From Richelia sinica FACHB-800 (GTDB lineage Bacteria > Cyanobacteriota > Cyanobacteriia > Cyanobacteriales > Nostocaceae), in the NCBI RefSeq assembly GCF_014698825.1, contig NZ_JACJTT010000012.1, forward strand, positions 60,088-124,087: a stretch of 64,000 bases of DNA. Direction: 5' to 3'. The notes beneath the pieces are model-generated. The model made no database searches. It was not told where the DNA came from and worked only from the letters and a program-made list of their open reading frames with translations. Position numbers and translations under genes: made by a program. Numbering within the stretch: the stretch's first letter is position 1; every line of letters begins with the position of its first letter. Shown piece after piece: positions 29,135-38,899 of this stretch.

Positions 29135-29343
29135 ATCACCTCAATTAGCTGATTCAGAGCTTTGGCTAGTTGCAACTGCTGTGTATGGAATATCACATAT
29201 TCATTGATTTGTCATTAATTTGACAACATAAAAACATATGTCAAATCAAAAACCTGAACAGCCTAAATCCTTTTATCGCAATGGACAGAGTGGTTAGGAC
29301 ATTCACTAACACTAAAACTTATACAGGCAACGGCTTTTAGCAC

Positions 29344-29369
29344 TGTCACCTGTCACCTGTCACCTGTCA
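29344..29369. repeat. Heptanucleotide tandem repeat (TGTCACC)
   Basis: Three full and one partial copy of TGTCACC in tandem. Short tandemly repeated heptamers of this kind are well known in heterocystous cyanobacteria. It sits upstream of the TpsB gene and downstream of pnp. Confidence 0.85.
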
Positions 29370-29392
29370 TATTCTTGATTTGTTAATTTTTA

Positions 29393-29436
29393 AAGCTGTC
29401 CCCGGCTAGAAAGCACGGGGTTTTACCGTCAATAAG
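29393..29436. repeat. CCCCG...CGGGG hairpin, possible solo IS200/IS605-type right end or pnp terminator
   Basis: Stem CCCCG / CGGGG with an 11-base loop, followed by TTTTACCGTCAA. It lies just after pnp (minus strand) and could terminate it. The layout, a short GC hairpin followed a few bases later by GTCAA, also resembles the right end of an IS200/IS605-family element with its transposase genes missing. A similar arrangement is at 41857-41902. Confidence 0.4.
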
Positions 29437-29506
29437 AACAAAAAACAGCGCGGATTTTAGATTTGCGATTTATCCCTAATCAAAAATCTAAAATCCTCAA
29501 ATCGAT

Positions 29507-31663
29507 TTAACGATTTACAGCCGCAGCTTCTCGCGCTGCCGCAGCTTGGTCTGGGTGAATACCCAAGCGAGTGAGGTTGATTCGACCTTTATTGTCGATT
29601 TCCCGCACTTTGACAATGACTTCATCACCTACAGCCACTTCATCCTCAACTTTACCTACACGGTAATCAGCCAGTTGAGAAATATGAATCATGCCTTCTT
29701 TACCTGGCAAAAATTCCACAAAAGCGCCGATGGGGATAATCCGGGTAACACGACCAACATAAACATCACCTTCATGGAGTTTACGAGTCATGCCTTGGAT
29801 AATATTGCGTGCCCGCTTGGCCTTGGTTTCATCGACAGCAGAGATAGTCACTGTACCATCATCTTCAATGTCGATTTTCGCGCCAGTTTCTTCGGTAATC
29901 CCTTTAATTGTCTTACCACCGGGGCCAATGACAAGACCGATCATGTCTGGATCAATCTTAATGGTCAACAGGCGGGGGGCAAAGGGTGAAGTTTCTGTCC
30001 GTGGGGTTTCAATGGTCTGGAGCATTTTTTCCAGAATGTGCAACCGGGCTGCTTTGGCTTGATGGATGGCTTGGGCAATCACTTCCAAGGACAAACCAGA
30101 TATTTTCATATCCATTTGCAAGGCGGTGATACCAGTATCTGTCCCAGCGACTTTGAAGTCCATATCGCCTAAAAAGTCTTCGATGCCCTGAATATCGGTG
30201 AGAACGCGAACTTCGTCTCCTTCCTTAATCAGACCCATTGCGGCACCACTAACGGGTTTAATAATGGGTACACCTGCATCCATGAGGGCCAGGGTAGAAC
30301 CACAAACGGAACCCATAGAGGTGGAACCGTTGGAAGATAGAACTTCGGAAACCACGCGGATGACGTAGGGGAATACTTCTTTGGGTGGTAGCACAGGCAA
30401 AATAGCTCTTTCTGCTAGTGCACCGTGACCGATTTCCCGTCTACCAGGGGCGCGTAATGGCTTGGTTTCACCAACGGAGAAGGGAGGGAAGTTGTAATGA
30501 TGCAAATAACGTTTGGATTGGTCTATTTGCAAGTCATCATTGAGATTTTGGGCATCTCCTGGGGTTCCCAAGGTACAGGCAGATAAAACCTGAGTCAGTC
30601 CCCGGTTAAATAAACCGCTACCATGCACTCGTTTAGGTAACACGCTGACTTGACAGGAAACAGGACGCACTTGATCAAGTGTCCGACCGTCAACCCGCAC
30701 GTTATCCTCAACGATTTGGCGACGCATGAAATATTTGGTAATGTCCTTGAAGGTATTACCAAGGGCCTTGCTGTTGGCTGCGGCGGCGGTGCGAATGGGG
30801 TCTTCTTCTGGTAGGGCTTCGATTTCGGTAGCGATCGCATCCTTAACCGCGTCTAAAGCTGTATCTCGCTCAGTTTTGGTCAATTCAAATTGGGCCAGGA
30901 TTTTCTTAATTTCATCACTAGCGCGATCGCGAATATAGTTTTCCAGTGTTTGGTCTACTGCCGGCGGTTCTTGCTGGATGATTTGTAGACCTAATTCTGC
31001 TACTAAATCTTGCTGTGCCTTAATTAAATCCCTAACGGCTTCATAACCAAAATCAATGGCCTCGATAATATCTCGTTCTGGCAATTGATTAGCGCCAGCT
31101 TCCACCATGATTACACCATCTGGTGAACCAGCAACTATCAGATCCAAATCTCCCGCTTCAATCTCAGCGTAGGTGGGGTTAATAATGAAATCATCACCCA
31201 CCAAGCCTACCCGCACGGCTGCCATCGGCCCGTTAAAGGGAATTTGGGCAATCAGAGTCGCAATGGAAGCCCCTGTGACTGCTAACACATCAGGCGGTAC
31301 TTGCTCATCCATTGATAGCGTTAAAGCCACAACTTGCAAGTCATCCCGCAACCATGAAGGGAATAAAGGACGGAGTGGACGGTCAATTAGACGACTAGTC
31401 AGAATTGCTTTCTCCGGCGGCCGGCCTTCCCGACGCATAATTCCCCCAGGAATTCTACCGGCAGCATACAATCTTTCCTCATAATCTACCGTGAGCGGCA
31501 GAAAATCGATGCCTTCTCTGGCCTCTGAACGCGTAGCTGTCACCAAAACAGCTGTGTCCCCTGATTCTATCAAAACCGACCCACCAGCTTGGGGGGCTAG
31601 TAGGCCCACCTTCAGTCGAATATCCCGTCCATCAAAGGATATTGACTTATCAACTTCTGCCAT
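29507..31663 (-). CDS. pnp: Polyribonucleotide nucleotidyltransferase (PNPase)
   Basis: 3'-to-5' phosphorolytic exoribonuclease and, in cyanobacteria, the main RNA polyadenylating enzyme. Length is 718 residues. Domains in order: RNase PH 1 (about 10-145), an all-helical linker, RNase PH 2 (about 310-540, with [20 protein letters not shown]), a KH domain ([15 protein letters not shown]) and an S1 domain ([28 protein letters not shown]). The Asp pair for metal binding lies in [17 protein letters not shown]. It stands alone on the minus strand, divergent from the intein-bearing helicase. Confidence 0.97.
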   Translation of the reverse strand: MAEVDKSISFDGRDIRLKVGLLAPQAGGSVLIESGDTAVLVTATRSEAREGIDFLPLTVDYEERLYAAGRIPGGIMRREGRPPEKAILTSRLIDRPLRPLFPSWLRDDLQVVALTLSMDEQVPPDVLAVTGASIATLIAQIPFNGPMAAVRVGLVGDDFIINPTYAEIEAGDLDLIVAGSPDGVIMVEAGANQLPERDIIEAIDFGYEAVRDLIKAQQDLVAELGLQIIQQEPPAVDQTLENYIRDRASDEIKKILAQFELTKTERDTALDAVKDAIATEIEALPEEDPIRTAAAANSKALGNTFKDITKYFMRRQIVEDNVRVDGRTLDQVRPVSCQVSVLPKRVHGSGLFNRGLTQVLSACTLGTPGDAQNLNDDLQIDQSKRYLHHYNFPPFSVGETKPLRAPGRREIGHGALAERAILPVLPPKEVFPYVIRVVSEVLSSNGSTSMGSVCGSTLALMDAGVPIIKPVSGAAMGLIKEGDEVRVLTDIQGIEDFLGDMDFKVAGTDTGITALQMDMKISGLSLEVIAQAIHQAKAARLHILEKMLQTIETPRTETSPFAPRLLTIKIDPDMIGLVIGPGGKTIKGITEETGAKIDIEDDGTVTISAVDETKAKRARNIIQGMTRKLHEGDVYVGRVTRIIPIGAFVEFLPGKEGMIHISQLADYRVGKVEDEVAVGDEVIVKVREIDNKGRINLTRLGIHPDQAAAAREAAAVNR

Positions 31664-32066
31664 TCAGTTTTTTTTCCTTCTATGCACGCTATTCTCTCTC
31701 TGTGGCAATCCTAACATTTATGAACTCTAGACGGCTTCTGTTACATACAAAGATTAAGAAGGAGTTACAGGAGTATGGCTACGCCACACTGGGTGATCAG
31801 GAGTGTTTTGCCAAGTTTAGAGATGTAGCGCCTTCTTGCAAAGTGGATCTACCCTGACAGGAGTTCAGGTAGTCAAACATAAATTTTTCCACCTTACCCC
31901 CCTTTGCTTCTCTTCTACCCAAACCCCCTCATTACGGTTGTAAAATGAGTTAAGTGGCAGAAATCTGGCTACTTGTTGCGAAAATTTTCAACGAAAAAAC
32001 TTATCTTCTTGCTTTTAATTTTTAATTGTTAATTTTTAATTGATTATTCGCCTCTAAGGTTGACAA
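31664..32066. other. Divergent spacer pnp / SNF2 helicase
   Basis: 403 bp with promoters for both flanking genes. It contains an interspersed repeat copy at 31776-31803 (TGGCTACGCCACACTGGG...). A run of TTAATTTTTAATTGTTAATT-type sequence lies before the helicase start, similar to one at 3880-3905. No gene is seen. Confidence 0.45.
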
Positions 32067-35000
32067 ATGGCAATTTTACATGGTAGCTGGCTAACACTTC
32101 AAAATGCTTTATTTATATGGGGAGAAACTTGGCGTTCTGTACAGGATAATAGTGATTTTCTCAATGCGGCAGAAATATCAATTAATCCCTTGGCAATGAC
32201 GCAAACAGAATTAAGTCAATGCTTGGATGTAAATAATTTAAAAATTATTAATTTTATTGAACAAAATCAAGTCAAAGTTGGTACTACTAAAGGTAGTAAA
32301 GCTAGCAAAAAAGAAGCCAATTTACCTCAGCATTCCCAGATAATTGCCCTGCCTAGTAAGTTTCCTCATCCAAAAGACCCAGAAAAAACGATTTACCCAC
32401 TTCATTCTGCTAGCCTGGATTTGGATAACCAATCTCAACAATGGTTGTATCCTTGGCAAGTTTCTGGCTTTTGTTTAGAATCAGCCGCAGCGATTAAATT
32501 TTTAACAGCTTTACCCTTAAGTTACAGCGATGGTCAAGATTCTGTTTTAGGTGGAGATTTACGGTTTTGGAGTCAAATAGCACGCTGGAGTTTAGATTTA
32601 ATTTCTCGTTGTAAATTCTTACCAGTTATTCAAGAACAAGCAGATGGGAATGTAGTAACAAAATGGCAGGTACTTTTAGATAGTGCTGTTGATGGCACTC
32701 GTCTCGAAAAATTTGCGGCGAAAATGCCGTCAATTTGTCGTTGTTATCAAGAACAAGGTGGAAATGCACAAAGTCGATTAGCTATTGATTTACCTGTTGC
32801 ACCCCAAGAAATGATTTTGGCATTTCTCAATAGTGTTATAGACACCCAAGTGCGGGAGATGTTTGGTTTGCAATCTCCTATTGAACCACGGGTGATGATG
32901 TCCTTACCTTTAGCGGTACAACAGTGGTTACAAGCTTTAACAGGTACATCCCAAACCATGAATGTAGATGCGGTGGGATTAGAACGTCTCACAGCAGCAT
33001 TGAAGGCTTGGACTCTACCTTTAGAATATCAATTAGCAGGAAAAACGTTATTTCGTAACTGCTTTCAACTACGTCCACCAGAGTCAGGAGAAACTGACTG
33101 GACTTTAGCCTATTTTCTGCAAGCTACAGATGATCCTGATTTTTTAGTTGATGCGGCGACGATTTGGGCTAATCCTGTAGAACAATTGGTTTACCAAAAT
33201 CGTACCATTGAACAACCCCAGGAAACGTTTTTGCGCGGTTTGGGGCTAGCTTCTCGATTATATCCAGCGATCGCTTCCAGTTTAGAAACTGAATCACCTA
33301 TATTTTGCCGTCTCACTCCTCTTCAAGCCTATGAATTCATTAAATCTATTACTTGGAGGTTTGAAGATAGCGGCTTAGGTGTAATTTTACCTCCTAGTTT
33401 AGCGAATCGAGACGGTTGGGCAAATCGATTAGGATTGAAAATTTCTGCCGAAACTCCCCAACAACAAACAGGAAGATTGAGTTTACAAAGTCTCTTAAAT
33501 TTCCGTTGGGAATTAGCCATTGGTGGACAAACTATTTCTAAAGCTGAATTTGATAAATTAGTAGCGTTAAATAGTCCTTTAGTAGAAATTAATGGTGAAT
33601 GGGTAGAATTTCGTCCCCAAGATATTAAAACTGCCCAAAATTTCTTTGCTTCGCGTAAAGAACAAATGTCTCTATCCCTAGAGGATGCTTTAAGGCTGAG
33701 TAGTGGAGATACCCAAGTAATCGAAAAATTACCTGTCGTTAGTTTTGCAGCTAACGGTGCATTACAAGAATTAATTGGTGCATTAACTAATAATCAGGAT
33801 ATTCAACCTTTATCCACACCTGCTAGCTTTCAAGGGCAATTACGTCCTTATCAACAACGGGGTGCTGGTTGGTTAGCTTTTTTAGAACGTTGGGGTTTGG
33901 GTGCGTGTTTAGCAGATGATATGGGACTCGGCAAATGCGTAGCCCCAGATACATTGGTAAACGTAAATGGCCAATTGCTGACCGCAGAAAAAATTTGGGA
34001 GTTTTACGCTGGAAACTCAGTTTTTGATGGGGAAGGTTTTTGGTCAGAACCCAATCAAAAATTATTAGTCAATTCCATTAATCAAGAAACTGGCAAGATA
34101 ATCCAAGCGCCAGTTAATAAATTATATCGGCAACAGGTGAGGGAACAATTAAGAAAAGTTACCTTGGTAGATGGTAGTAGTATTACTATCACTCGTCAGC
34201 ATAAATTATTGACTAATCAAGGCTGGAATAATGATTTAAATGTCGGTGATTATGTATGTGTACCTAGTAAAATAATTTGGCATGTAACAGCCCAGAAACA
34301 GCAACATCGTGATTTAGCCGAGTTTCTAGCTTGGCAAATTGCTGAGGGGTATGAACATAAAGACGTGGGTAGGGTAACAATTACCCAAAAAGACCCAATT
34401 TTATTAGAACATTTACGAGAAACACTTCAACGTATTGGTAAACAATATAACCTCAAAATTAATAATCCCACAATTTCTAAACATCGGCAAGTTTATTTTC
34501 TCAGAATCGATAGTCAAGCATACCGAAAATTTTTAGAGTCTCAGGGATATACTTGGGGGAAATTATCCGCAGAAAAATCTATTCCTAGTTTTATAATGCA
34601 AGCTGATTTAATGACAGTGAGGACATTTTTGCAAAACTATTTTGATGCAGAATCCTCTGTTGTTGATAGTATGCGGAGTATTGAAATTTCTAGTGCATCA
34701 TCTTTAGTAATTCAGCAAATTTCTACTCTACTGCGACGCTTTGGAATTTGGTTAAGGATATCGTCTAAACGAAAATGTGCTACTAATGGTACTTGCATTT
34801 TACGCATCTATTATACTGGTGTTATTGGTGGGAATTCTGCACGCAGATTTTGGGAAGAAATTGGTTTTGGCAATGCTCAAAAACAGCATAAATTAGATTG
34901 GATTTGTCAAAAAATCAACAATACCAATGTAGAAGGTATTCCTGCTTCTGAATTCCTAGCGCAAACCGTGAAAACCACTGGTTTACCATTACGGCATTTG

Positions 35001-36689
35001 GGAATGCACAATACTGTTTATATTAATGGCTCACAGCAATTTTCTAGAGATAGTTTACAGCAAGTTTTAAGCAGTATCAATCGGATAATTAGCGGTGAAT
35101 CTCAACAAGATTATCAATTATTGAAACCGTCTAGATGGACAGCACAAACTCTAGAGGCTTATAAACATCTAGATATGGAGCATCTAAAGCTAACACAAAA
35201 ATACCTACAAAGATTGCTGGAACAAGAGGTATATTACTGTCAAATTAAGAGTATAGAAGATGTAGATTATGAAGGATGGGTTTACGATTTTGAAGTGAGC
35301 GAACATCATAATTTTGTCGCTAACAATATTATCTGTCATAACACTGTTCAATTCATCGCTTTCTTACTGCATCTCAAAGAACAGAAGGTTTTAGAAAAAC
35401 CAACATTATTAGTTTGTCCTACATCAGTGTTAGGGAATTGGGAAAGAGAAGTTAAGAAATTTGCGCCAACCCTCAAAGTTTTACAATATCACGGTGATAA
35501 AAGACCCAAAGGTAAAAGTTTTTCAGATGTAGTGAAAAAACATGATTTAATTATTACCAGTTATTCTTTAATTCATCGAGATGTTAAATTACTGCAAACT
35601 ATTAATTGGCAAATTGTGGTTTTAGATGAAGCCCAAAATGTCAAAAATTCAGAAGCCAAACAATCACAAGCTGTTCGACAATTAGAAACAACCTTTCGCA
35701 TTGCTTTAACTGGGACACCAGTAGAAAATAGACTGCAAGAATTGTGGTCAATTCTTGATTTTCTCAATCCTGGTTATTTAGGGAAAAAGCAATTCTTTCA
35801 ACGACGGTTTGCTATGCCAATTGAAAAGTATGGTGATGCTGCTTCTTTAAGTCAATTACGGTCATTAGTTCAGCCTTTTATTCTCCGACGTTTGAAGACT
35901 GATAAGGAGATTATTCAAGATTTGCCAGAAAAACAAGAAATGACTGTTTTCTGTGGCTTGACTGCTGAACAAGCGGAATTATATCAAAAAACTGTTGATG
36001 AATCTTTAGCTGAGATTGAATCAGCTACTGGCTTACAAAGACGGGGCATGATTTTAGCATTATTAATTAAACTCAAACAAATATGTAATCATCCTGCCCA
36101 ATATTTAAAATTAGCGAACCTGGCACAACATCATTCTGCCAAATTACAACGATTAGAAGAAATGTTGGAAGAAGTGGTGACAACGGGAGAACGGGCCTTA
36201 ATCTTCACCCAGTTTGCTGAGTGGGGTAAGTTGCTTAAACCCCATTTAGAACAATATTTAAGTCGAGAAATATTCTTTTTATACGGTAGTACCAGCAAAA
36301 AACAACGAGAGGAAATGATTGACCGTTTCCAACACGACCCCCAAGGTCCACCTATCATGATTTTGTCTTTAAAAGCTGGTGGTGTGGGTTTAAATTTAAC
36401 TAGAGCAAATCATGTATTTCACTTTGATAGATGGTGGAATCCAGCAGTAGAAAATCAAGCGACAGACCGGGTATTTAGAATTGGTCAAACTCGCAATGTC
36501 CAAGTGCATAAATTTGTCTGTACGGGAACCTTAGAAGAAAAAATTCATGACATGATTGAAAGTAAAAAACAATTGGCAGAACAGGTAGTAGGTGCGGGTG
36601 AAGAATGGTTGACGGAATTAGATACAGACCAATTGCGTAATTTACTTTTACTTGACCGGGATGCAGTGATTGATGAAGATGAAGGTTAG
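32067..36689 (+). CDS. SNF2-family DEAD/DEAH helicase carrying an intein in its Walker A motif
   Basis: Precursor of 1540 residues; after protein splicing the host would be 1071. The first 550 residues are the N-terminal region of bacterial SNF2/HepA-like helicases. Helicase motif I is DDMGLGK-T, split by the intein between Lys and Thr. Later motifs are motif Ia LLVCPTSVLGNWERE, motif II VLDEAQNVKN, motif III ALTGTPVEN, motif V LSLKAGGVGLNLTRAN and motif VI DRVFRIGQ. The enzyme should use ATP to translocate on DNA or remodel DNA-protein complexes. Because the intein separates the Walker A Lys from its Thr, the ATPase can only work after splicing. The SWIM-domain gene follows 47 bp later and is its usual partner. 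Confidence 0.95.
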   Translation: MAILHGSWLTLQNALFIWGETWRSVQDNSDFLNAAEISINPLAMTQTELSQCLDVNNLKIINFIEQNQVKVGTTKGSKASKKEANLPQHSQIIALPSKFPHPKDPEKTIYPLHSASLDLDNQSQQWLYPWQVSGFCLESAAAIKFLTALPLSYSDGQDSVLGGDLRFWSQIARWSLDLISRCKFLPVIQEQADGNVVTKWQVLLDSAVDGTRLEKFAAKMPSICRCYQEQGGNAQSRLAIDLPVAPQEMILAFLNSVIDTQVREMFGLQSPIEPRVMMSLPLAVQQWLQALTGTSQTMNVDAVGLERLTAALKAWTLPLEYQLAGKTLFRNCFQLRPPESGETDWTLAYFLQATDDPDFLVDAATIWANPVEQLVYQNRTIEQPQETFLRGLGLASRLYPAIASSLETESPIFCRLTPLQAYEFIKSITWRFEDSGLGVILPPSLANRDGWANRLGLKISAETPQQQTGRLSLQSLLNFRWELAIGGQTISKAEFDKLVALNSPLVEINGEWVEFRPQDIKTAQNFFASRKEQMSLSLEDALRLSSGDTQVIEKLPVVSFAANGALQELIGALTNNQDIQPLSTPASFQGQLRPYQQRGAGWLAFLERWGLGACLADDMGLGKCVAPDTLVNVNGQLLTAEKIWEFYAGNSVFDGEGFWSEPNQKLLVNSINQETGKIIQAPVNKLYRQQVREQLRKVTLVDGSSITITRQHKLLTNQGWNNDLNVGDYVCVPSKIIWHVTAQKQQHRDLAEFLAWQIAEGYEHKDVGRVTITQKDPILLEHLRETLQRIGKQYNLKINNPTISKHRQVYFLRIDSQAYRKFLESQGYTWGKLSAEKSIPSFIMQADLMTVRTFLQNYFDAESSVVDSMRSIEISSASSLVIQQISTLLRRFGIWLRISSKRKCATNGTCILRIYYTGVIGGNSARRFWEEIGFGNAQKQHKLDWICQKINNTNVEGIPASEFLAQTVKTTGLPLRHLGMHNTVYINGSQQFSRDSLQQVLSSINRIISGESQQDYQLLKPSRWTAQTLEAYKHLDMEHLKLTQKYLQRLLEQEVYYCQIKSIEDVDYEGWVYDFEVSEHHNFVANNIICHNTVQFIAFLLHLKEQKVLEKPTLLVCPTSVLGNWEREVKKFAPTLKVLQYHGDKRPKGKSFSDVVKKHDLIITSYSLIHRDVKLLQTINWQIVVLDEAQNVKNSEAKQSQAVRQLETTFRIALTGTPVENRLQELWSILDFLNPGYLGKKQFFQRRFAMPIEKYGDAASLSQLRSLVQPFILRRLKTDKEIIQDLPEKQEMTVFCGLTAEQAELYQKTVDESLAEIESATGLQRRGMILALLIKLKQICNHPAQYLKLANLAQHHSAKLQRLEEMLEEVVTTGERALIFTQFAEWGKLLKPHLEQYLSREIFFLYGSTSKKQREEMIDRFQHDPQGPPIMILSLKAGGVGLNLTRANHVFHFDRWWNPAVENQATDRVFRIGQTRNVQVHKFVCTGTLEEKIHDMIESKKQLAEQVVGAGEEWLTELDTDQLRNLLLLDRDAVIDEDEG
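33936..35342 (+). mobile_element. Intein with LAGLIDADG-type homing endonuclease, in frame in the SNF2 helicase
   Basis: A 469-residue in-frame insert, host residues 624-1092. It begins with the splicing Cys in CVAPDTLVNVNG (block A). It has block B with ITRQHKLLT (T-x-x-H), block F with YEGWVYDFEVSEHHNF, and ends in ICHN, with Thr as the +1 extein residue. Removing it restores DDMGLGKTVQFIAF, a perfect SNF2 motif I. Between the splicing halves are two LAGLIDADG-like helices, LAWQIAEGYE and LQNYFDAESSV, each keeping an acidic residue, so the homing endonuclease could be active. Inteins are often found at such invariant ATP-binding sites. Boundaries are precise because both splice junctions are canonical. 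Confidence 0.95.
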
Positions 36690-36736
36690 AAATTGACTGC
36701 TAACTAATTAACTTCTGATGTAAATAGGATTTTGAT

Positions 36737-37576
36737 ATGACTTATACTTTACAAACGAATCGGGAATGGTGGTCACAAAGGTGGTTGGATTTACTTGATT
36801 CATACCGCTTCAAAAAACGCTTAGAAAGAGCGAGAAATTATGCGAGACAGGGAAATGTTTTAAGTATTGAATTTAAAGGTGCGAAGGTATTAGCTAAAGT
36901 TCAAGGTAGTGAACCAGAACCTTACAAGGTTTCTCTGTCACTAGACTCCTTTAGTGATGAAGAATGGGGTTATGTAATTGAAACCATGTCCCAAAAGGCA
37001 ATTTTTGCGGCTAAGTTACTGGCTGGAGAAATGCCGCAAAATATAGAAGAGGTGTTTACTAGTAATGGTTTGTCTTTATTTCCCTTTACTTTGGGAGACG
37101 TGCACAGCAAATGTTCCTGTCCTGACAAAGCGAACCCATGTAAACATATTGGTGCTATCTATTATCAGTTAGGTGATCGCTTCAGTGAAGACCCCTTTGT
37201 CCTGTTTCAGCTACGGGGACGCACCAAGGAGCAAATTATCAGTGATTTACGTCAGTTACGCAGTGGGAAAGCAGGTAACAAGGTTGAAAACCCATCTTTA
37301 ATTGATGTTCCCGCACCAACAAAACAGAACCCATATCCCTTGAAAATAGATACATTCTGGACATACCAAGAACCTCTGGAGTCTTCCTTAGTCGTCATTG
37401 CACCAGGGGTCAGCGAAACTGTATTAGATGTACTCGGAAACATTCCTTTAGCTAAAGATGAGGAAAATACAGGTAGTTCACCAGCTAGTGATTTAGTGAT
37501 GAAATATTTACAAACAGTTTACAAAGATGTAAGCCAGAAAGCTGTTTTAGCAGCTATGAATGTGGGAGAAATGTAA
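36737..37576 (+). CDS. SWIM zinc-finger protein, partner of the SNF2 helicase
   Basis: Protein of 279 residues with the SWIM signature C-x-C...C-x-H: CSCPDKANPCKHIGAIYYQL (about residues 126-145). SWIM fingers bind DNA or protein. In bacteria, genes for SWIM proteins regularly stand next to SNF2 helicases, and here it starts 47 bp after one on the same strand. The N-terminus begins WWSQRWLDLLDSYRFKKRLE, typical of this group. The C-terminal half (from about 165) is less conserved and probably helical. The precise role of the pair is unknown; DNA repair or remodelling is the usual suggestion. Confidence 0.9.
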   Translation: MTYTLQTNREWWSQRWLDLLDSYRFKKRLERARNYARQGNVLSIEFKGAKVLAKVQGSEPEPYKVSLSLDSFSDEEWGYVIETMSQKAIFAAKLLAGEMPQNIEEVFTSNGLSLFPFTLGDVHSKCSCPDKANPCKHIGAIYYQLGDRFSEDPFVLFQLRGRTKEQIISDLRQLRSGKAGNKVENPSLIDVPAPTKQNPYPLKIDTFWTYQEPLESSLVVIAPGVSETVLDVLGNIPLAKDEENTGSSPASDLVMKYLQTVYKDVSQKAVLAAMNVGEM

Positions 37577-38210
37577 AAAACTTGATTGATTAACTGTTTT
37601 TTATATATTGTTAAATTTTAAACTTAGCCTTCTCTGTAGGGTAAAAATAAATATATTTTCATCATTAATAATTAAAAGTTCATCATACCCATACAGACTT
37701 TTGCACAAACTTTATCATTTGTTAGATAAAACTATTATTAGATTGAATTTGAATAACAATTAATAGCATGACTATTATTGTTATTAATGCCAATTTTACG
37801 TAAGATTTTGCTCAAGAGATTTTTTAGAGGTATTTCGGCGGTATATCTCTATTAAAATTGAGCAGATGGCAAATTTACTCAGAAAAGGATGAAAAGCTTG
37901 CTTATCAAGCTGATGAAATTTTAGGTTATGGGGTTGCAGATATTAATCACTATTCAGAAATGGTTAATTCACAGAACTATTTTGAATAAACTATAATTTA
38001 TCTGCAAAGTTATTCAGATAGATTGTTGATGCCTAAAGCCAATAATTTCGGCAAATAAATTAGGTTGTGTTAAGGGATAAATCCACCCGACAATAGCATG
38101 GATTAGGTTGTGTTTTATTGCCTCAAATCAACCTATACAATTGATGTTTTTGAATTTAACTGAACTGGATTGAACTAAACACTACAAAACACATATTTTA
38201 TTTCTGAATA
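37577..38210. other. AT-rich spacer with a possible gene remnant
   Basis: 634 bp between the SWIM gene and the NRPS-like pair. On the plus strand, an open stretch from about 37832 to 37990 reads ...SEKDEKLAYQADEILGYG... and ends at a TAA. The stretch LAYQADEILGY resembles the start of ACP malonyltransferases, but it has no start codon and a stop directly upstream. It may be a relic. Nothing else is recognisable. Confidence 0.3.
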
Positions 38211-38891
38211 ATGACACTCTATACATGCCATGAAGTTGAAAAAATTCAACAGGATATTACCTATTTAATTGAAATTCAGAATTGGATTAAAAGCTTTTTA
38301 GCTAGACACCATGTTGATTTGGGGAGAACAGGCCCAGTATGTCCTTATGTGCCACATGCCCTCAAATCTGATGGGATTAAAATGGCAGTTATTCATACAC
38401 AAAATAATAATTTGCAAGAAATTGCAGAAATTGTCACTCATTACCGCCAGATTTTTCTCCAAGAAGCAGAAATAAAAGAGCAGGATTTAAAAATATATCA
38501 AGCATTTTTATTGATATTTCCTGATATTCACCAGGATGCAGCGGGAGAAATTATTGATCATATCCAACGTCAATTAAAACCCTCTTTTGTGGAATCAGGT
38601 TTAATGATTGGAGAATTTCATCAACGGACAGAAAGTGCGGGACTGCATAATCCTAAGTTTCGACCACTGCGTAGTCCTATTCCCTTATTAGCCATTCGGT
38701 TTATGAGTGAATTTGATTTGCCATTTCTCCAAAGTCCAGATAACCCACATTTACGCATTCGTTATTTGGAGAGTTATTTACAAAGATTTAGTCATCGGAT
38801 CAAAGATGAAGCCAAGTTAAAAAATATTCATGCCATTTTGAAATTGGCAAAACAAGAAATTCAAGCAGAAAATTTAGTGACAGTGAGATAG
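38211..38891 (+). CDS. DUF6875 domain protein, accompanies NRPS gene
   Basis: Protein of 226 residues. The pattern VCPYVPHALKSDGIKMAV, LIFPDIHQD, LKPSFVESGLMIGEFHQ and GLHNPKFRPLRSPIPLLAIR matches what I recall of the DUF6875 family, found beside nonribosomal peptide synthetase genes. Conserved Cys, His and Arg residues suggest an enzyme, but no reaction is known to me. No signal peptide or membrane span is present. It ends 8 bp before the NRPS-like gene, so the two are clearly one operon and the protein probably acts on the same small-molecule product or its substrate. Confidence 0.75.
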   Translation: MTLYTCHEVEKIQQDITYLIEIQNWIKSFLARHHVDLGRTGPVCPYVPHALKSDGIKMAVIHTQNNNLQEIAEIVTHYRQIFLQEAEIKEQDLKIYQAFLLIFPDIHQDAAGEIIDHIQRQLKPSFVESGLMIGEFHQRTESAGLHNPKFRPLRSPIPLLAIRFMSEFDLPFLQSPDNPHLRIRYLESYLQRFSHRIKDEAKLKNIHAILKLAKQEIQAENLVTVR

Positions 38892-38899
38892 AGAAAAAG

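Noticed and set aside
29546..29989. 147-residue plus-strand ORF
   Set aside because: Antisense to the KH/S1 region of pnp, a strongly conserved gene.
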